64,000 nucleotides of DNA from an uncultured Myxococcaceae bacterium (GCA_945952225.1 CAMFHP010000024.1:19824-83823); one strand, 5' to 3'. Positions 1 to 9,802 are shown, counted from the first letter of the stretch. The notes: generated by a model not told the origin, from the sequence alone. Program-made: numbers and translations.

Positions 1-1
1 C

Positions 2-907
2 GACGCGCACGAGGCCCTCGAAGAGCGCGACGAGGCCTTCGTGCGGCGCGCGGTGCACACGATCAAGGGCAACGCGGGATCCTTCGGCCTCGACGACCTC
101 ATGCACCTCTGCCACGAGGTCGAGAGCGCGACGATCGACGCCGCGGGCATCAAGCGCGTCAGCGATGCGCTGCGAGACTTTCTCCGCGAGCACCAGAACG
201 TGCTGGGCATCGACCCCGAGCACGAGGTCGGCTCGCTCTACACGCTCACGAAGCAGGAGCTCGACGCCATCGTCGCCAGCGCGGGACACCACGACGAGCA
301 GGGCCTCCAGCGCATCCTCGCGCAGCTTCGGAGTCGCCCTGCGGCAGACTTCGTGGGCCCCATCCGCGCGTCGGTGGTGCGCCTCAGCGAGCGCCTCTCG
401 AAGGACGTGGACTTCGAAGTGCGCGGCGCCGACGTGACCCTCGACCCCGAGGCCCTCGGACCGGTGCTCCGGTGCCTTCCCCACCTCGTGCGCAACGCCC
501 TCGACCACGGCCTCGAGATGCCCACGGATCGCGGAGACAAGCCCTACCGCGGACGCCTCGCGCTGAGCTTCGCCGCCAACGACCAGGGGTGGACCATCGA
601 GGTCGCCGACGACGGCCGCGGCATCGATCCCCGCCGCGTCTCCGAGCAGGCGGTGCTCCGCGGCTTCGTCACGCCCGAGCGCGCGGCGGCCCTCACGCGC
701 GAAGAGATCCTCGCGCTGCTCACCGCCAACGGCTTCTCGACCGCCGAAGAGATCACCGAAATCTCGGGCCGCGGCGTGGGCCTCAGCGCCGTGCGCGAAG
801 CCGTCGAACGCCTCGGCGGCGACATGGTCGTCGAGAGCGAGGTCGGCCACGGAACCACCTTCCGCCTCGTCGTGCCCCGCACCGCCGCGATGCGCCGCTC
901 GGCCTGA
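2..907 (+). CDS. CheA-like HPt/histidine kinase ATPase, 5' partial
   Basis: The reading frame is open from base 2, so the start lies upstream of the window; 301 residues are visible. The N-terminal part is an HPt domain with the phospho-accepting motif HTIKGNAGSFG (His near visible residue 19). The C-terminal half is an HATPase_c domain of CheA type: N-box HLVRNALDHG near residue 160, G1 box DDGRGID near 205, G2 box GRGVGLSAV near 260, and GHGTTFRLVVP at the end. In CheA the ATPase phosphorylates the HPt histidine, which passes the phosphate to a response regulator. Unlike full CheA, the protein stops right after the ATPase, with no CheW-like P5 domain, and only a short segment separates HPt from ATPase. 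Upstream domains cannot be seen. Sure of the domains, unsure of the pathway. Confidence 0.85.
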   Translation, partial: DAHEALEERDEAFVRRAVHTIKGNAGSFGLDDLMHLCHEVESATIDAAGIKRVSDALRDFLREHQNVLGIDPEHEVGSLYTLTKQELDAIVASAGHHDEQGLQRILAQLRSRPAADFVGPIRASVVRLSERLSKDVDFEVRGADVTLDPEALGPVLRCLPHLVRNALDHGLEMPTDRGDKPYRGRLALSFAANDQGWTIEVADDGRGIDPRRVSEQAVLRGFVTPERAAALTREEILALLTANGFSTAEEITEISGRGVGLSAVREAVERLGGDMVVESEVGHGTTFRLVVPRTAAMRRSA

Positions 908-1017
908 GCGACCGACCCCTCCCTCGAAGCCTCCGCGCAACCCCGCGCAGAGATCGGGCATCGCCGCCGCGCGGTGCGATAGAGTCGCTGCGCAACCCCT
1001 TGCGCGGAGTCTCTTCG

Positions 1018-2016
1018 ATGACTGCTTCGTTCCGTTCTCTTCTCGGCTGTTCGCTCACCATGCTCCTCGCGGCCTGCGGTCCCACGCCGGTGCCGCCGAC
1101 CGCCGACGGCGCGGTGAATGACAGCGCCGTGACCGACAGCGCGACCCCCGATGGCGCGGTGACCGACAGCGCCGTGACCGACAGCGCGGTGACCCCCGAT
1201 GCGAGCGTCGACAGCGCCACGCCCACGGACCGTCCGACCACGGGCGATGCGACCGTCGACGCCGCGACGACCGACGGCGCCGTGCGCGATGCCACCGTGA
1301 GCGACGCGGCCGTCGATGCGGCGCGCGATGCGACCACCGACGCCGTGACCGCAGACGTGACGCGCGATGCAGGAACCACCGGTCAGGTGTGCGGCACGCG
1401 CGGCGCCGGTCCGTGCCCGAGCGGGCAGTACTGCAACTTCCCTCCGTCGGCCGCGTGCGGAACCTTCGATGCGCCCGGCACCTGCGCGCCCATTCCCGGC
1501 GGATGCACCGCGCAGTACGACCCGGTCTGCGGCTGCGACGGACGCACGTACTCCAACGCCTGCGTGGCCGCGTCGTCGAGCGTGAGCGTCGCCCGCACCG
1601 GCGCGTGCGCCACCGACGCGGGCACCGACGTGCCCACCACGGGACGCGTCTGCGGCACGCGCGGCGCCGGTCCGTGCCCCACGGGACAGTTCTGCAACTT
1701 CCCCCCGTCGGCCGCATGCGGAACCTTCGATGCGCCCGGCACCTGCGCGACGATCCCCGACCTCTGCACCCGCGAGTACGCCCCCGTGTGCGGCTGCGAC
1801 GGACGCACCTACTCCAACGCGTGCACCGCGAACGCCGCGGGCGTGAGCGTGTCGCGCACCGGCACCTGCGAAGACGCGGGCACGAGCACCGACGCGGGCA
1901 CCGACGCGGGCGGCGACTGCCGCACCAACGGCTGCAGCAGCACCACGAACTGCCAGGCCTGCCGCACGGCCACGGGCGTCGCGTACGTGTGCATTCCCAA
2001 CGGCGCCGCCTGCTGA
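1018..2016 (+). CDS. Exported lipoprotein with two Kazal-type modules
   Basis: 332 residues. The ATG at 1018 gives a lipoprotein signal peptide ending in lipobox LLAAC (Cys20). Residues about 30-120 are a low-complexity linker with Asp about every five residues. Two near-identical modules follow (residues about 124-197 and 211-285), each a Cys-rich lead-in ending in YDPVCGCDGRTYSNAC or EYAPVCGCDGRTYSNAC, the Kazal serine-protease-inhibitor signature. A second Asp/Gly/Thr linker and a Cys-rich tail (CRTNGC..CQAC) complete it. It is probably anchored in the outer membrane and surface-exposed; protease inhibition is a family inference, and Kazal folds can also be structural. The two modules look like a recent internal duplication. 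Confidence 0.85.
   Translation: MTASFRSLLGCSLTMLLAACGPTPVPPTADGAVNDSAVTDSATPDGAVTDSAVTDSAVTPDASVDSATPTDRPTTGDATVDAATTDGAVRDATVSDAAVDAARDATTDAVTADVTRDAGTTGQVCGTRGAGPCPSGQYCNFPPSAACGTFDAPGTCAPIPGGCTAQYDPVCGCDGRTYSNACVAASSSVSVARTGACATDAGTDVPTTGRVCGTRGAGPCPTGQFCNFPPSAACGTFDAPGTCATIPDLCTREYAPVCGCDGRTYSNACTANAAGVSVSRTGTCEDAGTSTDAGTDAGGDCRTNGCSSTTNCQACRTATGVAYVCIPNGAAC
1111..1372 (+). repeat. In-gene 15-bp-period repeat (Asp pentapeptide linker)
   Basis: Within the Kazal lipoprotein gene, a roughly 15-bp period encodes units such as AVTDS and ATPDG, placing Asp at about every fifth residue. The same architecture recurs in three other exported proteins of the window. Confidence 0.75.
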
Positions 2017-2091
2017 TCGCCGACCGCCCGCCCGCGTGAACGTCGGTTGTGCTGCGCGCATCGCAGCACCGTTTCACCGGGAGGGTCTGTC

Positions 2092-4842
2092 GTGAAGAAG
2101 CGTCTGTCTCCTCGTCTGTCTCTGCTACCGCTCGTCGCCGCGTCGGCCTGTGTGGGCAACGCGTCCGAGCCCCTCGGCGTCGCGTCGAGTGCGGTGACCG
2201 TCTCGTCGCCCGTGGCGATCTCGTCGCTGCGCCTCGACACGGCCTCGTCGCTCGTCGCGCCCGTCGTGGCCGACCTGCCGTCGGGCTCGCTGGTCTTCCG
2301 TCTGCCGCGCGTGGGCATCACCGCGCTCGGCGAGGCCGTGGTGCTCGCGCGCGACGCGGCGGGCGCGTATGTGCCGGGCTCGCTCCGCGGTGTGCCCGCG
2401 ACGCTGGGCTTCGTGCTCGGCGAGGGGATGCTCTCGGCCGCGGGACATCGCACCGGCGCGGTGGTCGCGGGCGTCGACGTGAACCGTCGTGTGCTCGTGG
2501 CCGCCGTCGATGCGACGGGCGCCTCGCGGTCTCGCACGCCCACGGTGGTGTACACGCCCGCGGCGGGATCGTCGGTGTCGGTCACCGGCCTCGCGTGCGC
2601 GACGACCGCGTGTGCGGTGGTGTTCCCCACGGAGACGGGCACGCTCTCGTTCGCGCGCATCTCGGGCGAGGGGAGCCTCCTCGATGCGACGCCGCGCGCG
2701 CTCGGCCCCACGCAGGGAACATTCACGCGCGAGTCCGTGGTAGCCGTCGGCGATCGCTTCGTGGTCGCGTGGCCGACCTTCGTGACCGGCGGTCTCGCAG
2801 ACCTCCGCATCGCGCGCATCGCGGCCGATGGAACGGTGCTCGACCCCGGGGGCCGCGCGCTCACCGTGGCGGGCGGCGCGCGTTCGAACGTCGCGCTCGC
2901 CACCGACGGAACGCGCCTCTTCGCCGTGTGGTTCGCGCTCGCCTCGGGGTCGCGCCCGACGGGCTGGTACACGCAGGTCTTCGACGGCGACCTCAACCCC
3001 GTCTCGTCGCTCGCCGTGCACACCGACCTGCCCGCGGGCCCGTGGCACCCCGCGTGGGATGGCACCGGCTGGGTCATCACCGAGGGCCACGTCACCGTGC
3101 GCTTCGCGACCGACGGCGCGCGCCTCGACGCCACGCCCAACACCATCGTGGGCCCCGGCACGCAGTACTGGGCGGGCACCGCGCCCGGAGGCTTTCGGCT
3201 ATACACCCCGACGCCCTTCGCGATCACGCGCTTCACGAGCGCAGGGGCCGCGGCGCGCACCGACACGCTCCCCACCGCGTGGGAGTCCGCCGATGGACCG
3301 CTGCGCGTCGACAGCGACGGCACGCGGCTCTACGCGGGCTATGTGACGCGCGGGGTGACCGGCATCGCGGTGTCTCCGATGGGCTCCGCGCTCGGCGAGT
3401 TGCGTCTCGCGGCGCCCTGCTCCTACGGGTGCACCGCGGGCATCGAGGGCAGCGCGATGCACGCGTTCGGCACCGACGATCCGAGCAATCCCCTCGACCA
3501 CCGCGCGGGCGATTGGAGCACCGGCGCACTCACCATGGTGCCCGCGCTCGCGGCGCCCATGGCGCGTCCCTCCGACGTCGTGCGCGGGCCGTCGCAGCGG
3601 CTGCTCCTCGCGGGCGGACGCGCGTTCCGCCTCGACGAGTCGTGGCGCGCGCTCGACCCCGCGCCCATTGCGTTCGGCAGCGCGATCGAGACCGCCGGAT
3701 CCTTCGACGGAACCAACTACCGCATGGTGTTCCGCGCGACGGTCATGGGTCCGATGCTCACCGCACGCATCAACCGCGATGGCGACGTGCTCGACGCCGC
3801 GCCGCGGAGCCTCGCCGAGCTCGGGGTTCCGTGGTCGTTTCCGCAGGTCGCGTCGGGGGGCGGCACGACGATGGTCGCGTGGTCCGATGCGTCGCGCGCG
3901 GTGAAGGTCGTTCGCCTCGCGGCCGATGGAGCGCCCGGCACGCCCGTCACGGTCGGCACGATGGCCCCCACGATGGTGCCGACGGAGCAGTACCTCCCGC
4001 ACGACCTCGCCCTCACCTGGAACGGCACGAACTTCGTCGCGGTGTGGATCGACCCGAGCGGTCCCGCGGTGCGCGCCGTACGCCTCTCGTCCGCGGGTGC
4101 CGTGCTCGACACGACGCCGTGGAACCTCTTCCCCGGCGTGCTCACGACGCCGTGGGTGGCGCAGACGCGCGAGGTCCGCGCGAGCTCCGACGGCCGCGGC
4201 ACGACGATGATCGCGCTCACGGGCTTCGACGCCGACCAGGCCACGGCCCGCGTGTACGCGAGCTTCCTCCGCGAAGACGGCGTGACCGCACCCGACGCAG
4301 GCGCGAGCGACGCCGCGGTCACCGACGCGGGCACGAGCGATGTGACCGTGGTGGTCGACGCGGGCGTGCGCGACGCGACGACGAGCGACGTGGCAACGAG
4401 CGACGTGGCAACGAGCGACGTGTCGATCACCGATGCGGGCGTGCGCGACGCCACGACGAGTGATGCGAGCACGCGTGACGTGACGACGAGTGATGCGAGC
4501 ACGAGCGACGTGGCGACGAGCGACGTGGCGATCACCGATGCGAGCACGAGCGACGCGGCGACGAGCGACGTGTCGATCACCGATGCGAGCACGAGCGACG
4601 TCTCGACGAGCGACGTGTCGATCACCGATGCGGGCACGCGCGACGTGACGTCCACTGCCGACGCAGCGATCGCCGATGCGTCCACCGCCGACGTGTCCAC
4701 CGTCGACGCGAGCACGCCGCCCCCCGCGGACACCGGGTCGTGCTCTGTGTCGCCCGCCCGCTCGTCGCGCGCCGCATGGATGCCGCTGGCCGCGCTCGCG
4801 CTTCTCGCCCGTCCCGCGCGCCGTCGTCGCGCGCGCCGCTGA
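2092..4842 (+). CDS. Large surface lipoprotein, propeller-like, MYXO-CTERM-like tail
   Basis: 916 residues from a GTG at 2092, chosen because it follows a GGGAGG-like site and opens a lipoprotein signal peptide (Cys20 in SACVGN). The body (about 30-730) has repeated strands ending in VAW or AVW (GDRFVVAWP, GTRLFAVWF, GTTMVAWSD, GTNFVAVWI), the pattern of long beta-propeller-like proteins common in myxobacteria. Residues about 732-881 are an Asp pentapeptide linker (TSDVA, SITDA). The end is Cys-Ser, a hydrophobic stretch WMPLAALALLA and a terminal RRRRARR, resembling MYXO-CTERM surface sorting. Having both a lipobox and such a tail is odd. No enzymatic motif is visible; a role in adhesion or structure is a guess. 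Confidence 0.8.
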   Translation: MKKRLSPRLSLLPLVAASACVGNASEPLGVASSAVTVSSPVAISSLRLDTASSLVAPVVADLPSGSLVFRLPRVGITALGEAVVLARDAAGAYVPGSLRGVPATLGFVLGEGMLSAAGHRTGAVVAGVDVNRRVLVAAVDATGASRSRTPTVVYTPAAGSSVSVTGLACATTACAVVFPTETGTLSFARISGEGSLLDATPRALGPTQGTFTRESVVAVGDRFVVAWPTFVTGGLADLRIARIAADGTVLDPGGRALTVAGGARSNVALATDGTRLFAVWFALASGSRPTGWYTQVFDGDLNPVSSLAVHTDLPAGPWHPAWDGTGWVITEGHVTVRFATDGARLDATPNTIVGPGTQYWAGTAPGGFRLYTPTPFAITRFTSAGAAARTDTLPTAWESADGPLRVDSDGTRLYAGYVTRGVTGIAVSPMGSALGELRLAAPCSYGCTAGIEGSAMHAFGTDDPSNPLDHRAGDWSTGALTMVPALAAPMARPSDVVRGPSQRLLLAGGRAFRLDESWRALDPAPIAFGSAIETAGSFDGTNYRMVFRATVMGPMLTARINRDGDVLDAAPRSLAELGVPWSFPQVASGGGTTMVAWSDASRAVKVVRLAADGAPGTPVTVGTMAPTMVPTEQYLPHDLALTWNGTNFVAVWIDPSGPAVRAVRLSSAGAVLDTTPWNLFPGVLTTPWVAQTREVRASSDGRGTTMIALTGFDADQATARVYASFLREDGVTAPDAGASDAAVTDAGTSDVTVVVDAGVRDATTSDVATSDVATSDVSITDAGVRDATTSDASTRDVTTSDASTSDVATSDVAITDASTSDAATSDVSITDASTSDVSTSDVSITDAGTRDVTSTADAAIADASTADVSTVDASTPPPADTGSCSVSPARSSRAAWMPLAALALLARPARRRRARR
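4285..4735 (+). repeat. In-gene 15-bp-period repeat (TSDVA/SITDA linker)
   Basis: About 450 bp of degenerate 15-bp repeats near the 3' end of the large lipoprotein gene encode pentapeptides such as TSDVA, TSDAS and SITDA. Strings of identical copies (for example around 4387-4420) suggest slippage expansion. Confidence 0.85.
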
Positions 4843-4861
4843 CCGCCGCGCTCACCTCACG

Positions 4862-5299
4862 CTACGGGCACACCACCACGGCGCCCGACGCCGACCCGCC
4901 GAAGTCACCGAGCGACGGCGCGGGCTGCGTGAACGTGTGCGTCTGTCCCCCGAAGCCCCCGTGCTCGTAGAGCGTGACCGTGCAGCCCGCGGGCACGCAC
5001 ACGCTCCGGATCGAGTCGTTGGGCACCGCGCTCTGGTCGAAGTGGTCCACGTCGTAGCGGCCCGGCGCGAGCGCGAGCGACTCGCCGTGATAGCCCTCGT
5101 CGTTGAACACCACCACGCGGCCCGGCGGACACACGCCACCGCCTGCACCGCCGCCCATCGCGCCGCCCGAGCCGTCGGCCATCGCGCCCGATGACGCCTG
5201 CGGAACCCCTGCGCCGCCGCCCTGCGACACGGGCCCCGGGGACTTCACCGCACAGCCCGCCACCACCGCCAGCACGACCGTCCACACCGAACGCTGCAT
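4862..5299 (-). CDS. Beta/gamma-crystallin-like lipoprotein
   Basis: 145 residues, transcribed leftward, convergent with the preceding lipoprotein gene. The start is supported by a GGAGG about 8 bases upstream of the ATG. The N-terminus is a lipoprotein signal peptide (VVAGC), followed by a Gly/Ala/Ser-rich spacer to about residue 55. The C-terminal 85 residues read VVVFNDEGYHGES, then NDSIRSVCV, then LYEHGGFGGQ, the pattern of microbial beta/gamma-crystallin domains; NDSIRS fits the N/D-N/D-x-x-S/T-S calcium-binding motif. Two cysteines could form a disulfide. Likely a small envelope calcium-binding or structural protein. The I36 peptidase-inhibitor family shares the fold and is an alternative. 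Confidence 0.75.
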   Translation of the reverse strand: MQRSVWTVVLAVVAGCAVKSPGPVSQGGGAGVPQASSGAMADGSGGAMGGGAGGGVCPPGRVVVFNDEGYHGESLALAPGRYDVDHFDQSAVPNDSIRSVCVPAGCTVTLYEHGGFGGQTHTFTQPAPSLGDFGGSASGAVVVCP

Positions 5300-5445
5300 T
5301 CCGAGATCCTCCGCATCGACGCGGCGATGTGCCGCGGTCGCGCGGATGGGACCGGATCCGAGGGCGATCGGTCAAGTGCTTGGATTTCCATGCTTGTGCG
5401 GTGGAGGCGCGGTCGACGCCTGCGCCGCGATCCCCGTCGCGCCGA

Positions 5446-5835
<390 letters not shown>

Positions 5836-5873
5836 CTCAGCTCCGTTGCCTCCCACACCCGGCACGCCGTTGT

Positions 5874-6155
5874 CTACGCGCCGCTGCGCGACTGCCAGAG
5901 CCCCCACAGGCCCAGCACCACGAAGAGCACCGAGGCGCCGCGGCGGAGCATGAGCGGATTCACCACGCGGGTGATCGCGTCGGCGGCCACCACCGCGAGG
6001 GCCGTCGTGCACACGAGGGCCAGCGAGGCGGCGACGAAGACCGTGACGCGGCCGCGTGAGCCTGCGGCGAGGCCCAGGGCGGCGAGCTGGGTCTTGTCAC
6101 CGAGCTCGGCGACGAACACGGTGGTGAACGCGGTGGCGAAGAGCTTCCAGTCCAT
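5874..6155 (-). CDS. Half-size Gdt1/UPF0016 family transporter
   Basis: 93 residues, starting [10 protein letters not shown]. It carries one copy of the family signature E-x-G-D-K-T (ELGDKTQ, Glu17 to Thr22) and about three hydrophobic segments. Gdt1/TMEM165/MneA proteins export Mn2+ (or exchange Ca2+) and normally have two such repeats; single-repeat prokaryotic members are thought to pair as homo- or heterodimers. No second half-gene is visible next to it, so a homodimer or a distant partner is implied. An ATG eight codons upstream (6179) is possible but would add a polar extension. It is divergent from the deaminase gene across 107 bp. Confidence 0.85.
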   Translation of the reverse strand: MDWKLFATAFTTVFVAELGDKTQLAALGLAAGSRGRVTVFVAASLALVCTTALAVVAADAITRVVNPLMLRRGASVLFVVLGLWGLWQSRSGA

Positions 6156-6262
6156 GGCGGGTGCTGCTCTCTGCCACACGTCGGGCGCGCGTTGAAAGCG
6201 GGGCCGCGGCCGCGATGCGCGATTGAAGGCACCCCCGGCGCCGTGATGAAACTCCGTGCATC

Positions 6263-7606
6263 ATGGACCTCCTCCTGCGCGGCGGCACCCTCGTCACCTG
6301 CGACCCCACGAACCGGGTCTTCGTCGGCGACCTGCTCGTGCGCGACGGACGCATCGCCTCGATGGGCCCCGACGCGCGCCACGACGCCCGGGGCGTGACC
6401 CGCGTGCTCGACGCGCGCGGATGCGCCGTGATGCCCGGCCTCGTGCAGGCCCACGTGCACCTCTGCCAGGTGCTCTTTCGCGGCATGGCCGACGACCTCC
6501 CGCTCCTCGACTGGCTCCGTCGGCGCATCTGGCCCCTCGAAGCGGCCCACGACGCGCGATCGCTCCGCGCGAGCGCCGACCTCGGCATCGCCGAACTGCT
6601 CCGCGGCGGCACCACCACCGTGCTCGACATGGGCACCGTGCACCACCACGACGCGGTCTTCGAAGCGCTCCGCGACGCGGGCCTCCGCGCGGTCTCGGGC
6701 AAGACCATGATGGACGCCGCGGACCCCACCATTCCCGACGGCCTCCGCGAGCGCACCGACGAGAGCCTCCGCGCGAGCGACGCGCTCTGTCACCGCTGGC
6801 ACCGCGCCGCCGATGGACGCCTCCGCTACGCCTACTCCCCCCGCTTCATCCTCTCGTGCACGACCGAGCTCCTGCGCGGGGTGGCGCTTCACGCGCGGGC
6901 CCGCGGCGCGATGATCCACACGCACGCCGCCGAGCACCCCGACGAGCGCGCGGCGGTGAACCTCCTCCACGGCGCCGACGACGTCGACGTGCTCGCCTCG
7001 CTGGGCATCGCCGGGCCCGACGTGGTGCTCGCCCACGGGGTGCAGCTCACGCCGAAGCAGCGCCGTCGTATGGCCGCCGACGGCACGCGCGTGTGCCACT
7101 GCCCGAGCGCCAACATGAAGCTCGGATCGGGCGTCGCGAAGCTCACGAAGATGCGCGACGCGGGCATGATCGTGGGCCTCGGCGCCGACGGCGCGCCCTG
7201 CAACAACAACCTCGACGGGTGGGTCGAGCTCCGTCACGCCGCGCTCCTCGCGAAGCGTCTCGGCGACACCACGGCGCTGCCCGCGCGCGAGGCCCTGCGG
7301 CTCGCGACCATCGACGGCGCCCGCGCCCTCGGACTCGACGGCGAGGTGGGCTCCCTCGAAGTGGGCAAGCGCGCCGACGTGATCGCCGTGGCCCTCGACG
7401 GACTCCACGCCGAACCCGGGGGCTCTCCCGAAGCGAAGCTCGTGTACGCCGCCCAATCGCGCGACGTGCGCCACGTGCTCGTCGACGGACGCACGCTCGT
7501 GCACGACGGCGGTCTCACCACCCTCGACGCGCGCGCGGTGCTCGCGACGGCGCGCAGCGAGGCTGTGAAGGTCGCCGCACGCGCGGGCGTCTCCGTCGCG
7601 CCGTAG
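6263..7606 (+). CDS. COG0402 amidohydrolase (5'-deoxyadenosine/SAH deaminase-like)
   Basis: 447 residues, a full-length metal-dependent TIM-barrel amidohydrolase. Metal site: HVH (His64, His66) in PGLVQAHVHL, a His in MIHTHAAEH near 220, LAHGVQL near 256, and an Asp in GADGAPCNNN near 308. The stretch after HVH (LFRGMADDLPLLDWL) is typical of the family containing MTA/SAH deaminase, 5'-deoxyadenosine deaminase and TrzN/AtzB. It probably hydrolytically deaminates an adenosine-type purine in the cytoplasm; the exact substrate cannot be read from sequence. It stands alone, with a membrane-protein gene 70 bp downstream. Confidence 0.85.
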   Translation: MDLLLRGGTLVTCDPTNRVFVGDLLVRDGRIASMGPDARHDARGVTRVLDARGCAVMPGLVQAHVHLCQVLFRGMADDLPLLDWLRRRIWPLEAAHDARSLRASADLGIAELLRGGTTTVLDMGTVHHHDAVFEALRDAGLRAVSGKTMMDAADPTIPDGLRERTDESLRASDALCHRWHRAADGRLRYAYSPRFILSCTTELLRGVALHARARGAMIHTHAAEHPDERAAVNLLHGADDVDVLASLGIAGPDVVLAHGVQLTPKQRRRMAADGTRVCHCPSANMKLGSGVAKLTKMRDAGMIVGLGADGAPCNNNLDGWVELRHAALLAKRLGDTTALPAREALRLATIDGARALGLDGEVGSLEVGKRADVIAVALDGLHAEPGGSPEAKLVYAAQSRDVRHVLVDGRTLVHDGGLTTLDARAVLATARSEAVKVAARAGVSVAP

Positions 7607-7676
7607 CCCCACGCCGTTGCGCGAAGACGTTCCCGCGATGGCCCGAGCGGCGCGCGCCCATGCAGCGGAGTCCCCG

Positions 7677-8447
7677 ATGCGCATGACCCCTCACTTCGCC
7701 CGCGCGCTCGCCGCGCTGCTGACCCTCACCGCGCCCTCCCTCGCGCACGCCGACGACGACGGCCCTGGAATCGCCGCTGCGCGCTTCACCGCCGACGATT
7801 TTCTCCGCGGCTGGTCGGGGCTCCAGAACGGCTGGTACCTCGCCGACGCGCTCGTGGTGCTGGGCCTCGCGGCGGGCCTCGGCGCCGTGCTCGCGTACCA
7901 CCCCACGGTGCGCCGCAAGGCGTGGAGCTTCGAGCAGCACGACCAGCCCAAGACGGTGATCGTCTACGCGCTCGTGGGCGCCCTCGCGGCCCTCGTGGGG
8001 CGCGAAGAGAAGAGCATGGCCTACGTGATCTTCGGCATCGGCGGGCTCATGCGCTTTCGCACCGACGTGGGCGAGGCGAAGGACACGGGGAGGCTCCTCC
8101 TCGCGACGATGGTGGGCGTGCTCGTGGGGCTGAAGCTCATGCCCGTGGCGCTCGTGGCGACGGGCTTCTCGTGGCTGCTCATCGCGGCGCTCGAACGGCA
8201 GCGCACCGAGCAGGTGCACGTGCAGGGCATCGACCGCGAGCACATCACGGCGGCGAGCGAGGCGTACCGCGCGGCCCTCGTCGACGCGGGCTGCACCGTG
8301 CTCGGCGAGCGCAAGAACGTGTTGAAGGGAACGATCCAGATCATGTTCCGCGCCCCCGTGGAGCTCGATCGCGGCACCCTCGACGCGCGCTTCGAACAGC
8401 GCATCGCGCGAGAACTCCGCGGCTCCGTCGACTGGGAGGTCCGCTGA
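7677..8447 (+). CDS. Membrane protein, possibly DUF4956-like
   Basis: 256 residues from the ATG at 7677, chosen because it begins a signal-peptide-like segment (ALAALLTLTAPSLAHA); upstream in-frame codons would add a polar extension. About three or four transmembrane segments lie between residues 45 and 165, and the sequence FGIGGLMRFRTDVGEAKDTG resembles the RFR..D loop of DUF4956 membrane proteins. The C-terminal 80 residues are soluble (about 175-256) and may be a small regulatory alpha/beta domain. Function unknown; the DUF4956 assignment rests on a short motif. Confidence 0.65.
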   Translation: MRMTPHFARALAALLTLTAPSLAHADDDGPGIAAARFTADDFLRGWSGLQNGWYLADALVVLGLAAGLGAVLAYHPTVRRKAWSFEQHDQPKTVIVYALVGALAALVGREEKSMAYVIFGIGGLMRFRTDVGEAKDTGRLLLATMVGVLVGLKLMPVALVATGFSWLLIAALERQRTEQVHVQGIDREHITAASEAYRAALVDAGCTVLGERKNVLKGTIQIMFRAPVELDRGTLDARFEQRIARELRGSVDWEVR

Positions 8448-8454
8448 CCGTTCA

Positions 8455-8477
8455 GGGCGCGCGGGAGGGGAGCGCCC
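8455..8477 (+). terminator. GC hairpin after the 7677-8447 gene
   Basis: GGGCGC and GCGCCC form a 6-bp stem around an 11-base loop just after the stop codon. No T-run follows, so this is at best a weak or Rho-assisted terminator. Confidence 0.25.
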
Positions 8478-8516
8478 GCACGTCGCCCGCCCCGGCGTAC
8501 ACTCGCGCCGCCCACG

Positions 8517-9782
8517 ATGGACCGCACCGCGCCCGCCGCCGCCTCGCTCACGCTCTCCGACCGGCTCCTCGGCCACCGCCCCACGGGCACCGCGCGCACC
8601 CTCGCGCGGGTCACCGGCGTCGCGATGCTCGCGGCCTGCGCGGCCGCCGCCGTGCTCTCGACGGTCTTTCCCGGCACCGAGCTCCCGAAGCCCATCTCCA
8701 TCGCGATCGGGCTGCTCTTTCTCGGCGTGCTCGGACTCAGCGCGGCCACGGCGATCGTGCAGCTCGCCGCGTGGTTCGTGCCTCGCCTTCACGGCGCGCT
8801 CACCGTCGACGACCGCGCGCTGCGGCTCACGCGCTTCACGGGCACGCGCGTGGTGCCCCTCGACCGCATCGCCGCGGGATGGGTCGTGCACGCGGGCGAC
8901 CTCCACGAGGTGGAGTTCGAACTGCGCAACGGCGACGTGCTCACCACCACGGTGAACAGCCCCATCGAGGCCGACGCGCTCCTCGATGCGGCGGGCGTCG
9001 ACCCCGGGGCCCGCGCGCTCTCGATGCACCTCGGCAGCGCGCTGCGCAACGTGGCGATGGCCGTGCTGTCGTTCGCGCCCGCGGGATGCCTCGGCTCGCT
9101 CGCGGCCCTCGCCGTGGGCTCGGTGGCGCAGCTCCCGAGCGCCGCCCTGGGCTTTCTGATCTTTCTGTTCACGTCGGCGCTCGTGGGCCTCGGCGTGGCG
9201 GTGACCGCGCCGCCGCGGGTGCGCGTGGGCCTCGACGGCGTGTCGGTGAAGGGCGTTCGTCGCGACGAGTTCGTGCCCTTCGCGTCGATCACCGCAGCGC
9301 TCCCTGCGGCGAGCGCCATCCTCCTCCAGCGCCGCGACGGACCGCCCGTGGTGATCGACACCGCGGGCACGCCGAAGCCCCGCGCGTCGGCCCTCTTCGC
9401 GCGCATCCAGCAGGGGGTGTTCGACGCGCAGCGCCCGCGCGACCTCTCCGCGCGCCTCGCGGGCCTCGACCGCAACGGACGCTCCGCGGAGCAATGGCGC
9501 ACCGACCTCGCGGCCCTCGTCGCCGACCGCGACGGCTACCGCAGCACGGGGCTCACGCGCGACGAGCTCCTCGCCGCCCTCGACGACCCGCACACCTCAC
9601 CCGAGCGCCGCGTGGCCGCCGCGTGGGCCCTCGCGCACCTCGACGGACCCACCGCCGTCACCCGCGTGCGCGTCGCCGTCGAGACCGCCGCCGAAGACCC
9701 CGTGCGCGACGCCCTCGCCCGCGCCTCGGAGGGAACCCTCGACGAGCACACCGTCGCCGCCCTCGACGCCGCCCGGCGCTGA
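8517..9782 (+). CDS. Multi-pass membrane protein of unknown function
   Basis: 421 residues. Two hydrophobic helices near 30-50 and 62-85 precede a beta-rich soluble segment (about 90-150, DRALRLTRFTGTRVVPLDRI), reminiscent of a bacterial PH-like domain. Two more helices lie near 170-190 and 200-220, followed by a second similar segment (VGLDGVSVKGVRRDEFVPFASI). The last 100 residues are helical and Ala-rich, HEAT-like. The two segment-plus-helix-pair halves suggest an internal duplication. No catalytic motif and no confident family. Confidence 0.6.
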   Translation: MDRTAPAAASLTLSDRLLGHRPTGTARTLARVTGVAMLAACAAAAVLSTVFPGTELPKPISIAIGLLFLGVLGLSAATAIVQLAAWFVPRLHGALTVDDRALRLTRFTGTRVVPLDRIAAGWVVHAGDLHEVEFELRNGDVLTTTVNSPIEADALLDAAGVDPGARALSMHLGSALRNVAMAVLSFAPAGCLGSLAALAVGSVAQLPSAALGFLIFLFTSALVGLGVAVTAPPRVRVGLDGVSVKGVRRDEFVPFASITAALPAASAILLQRRDGPPVVIDTAGTPKPRASALFARIQQGVFDAQRPRDLSARLAGLDRNGRSAEQWRTDLAALVADRDGYRSTGLTRDELLAALDDPHTSPERRVAAAWALAHLDGPTAVTRVRVAVETAAEDPVRDALARASEGTLDEHTVAALDAARR

Positions 9783-9802
9783 CGTCCGTCGGCCCCCTCC
9801 AT

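Noticed and set aside
544..2061. A 505-codon minus-strand frame opposite the kinase and Kazal genes
   Set aside because: Gly/Ala/Arg repeats derived from the Asp-linker DNA read backwards; no start context and both sense genes are solid.
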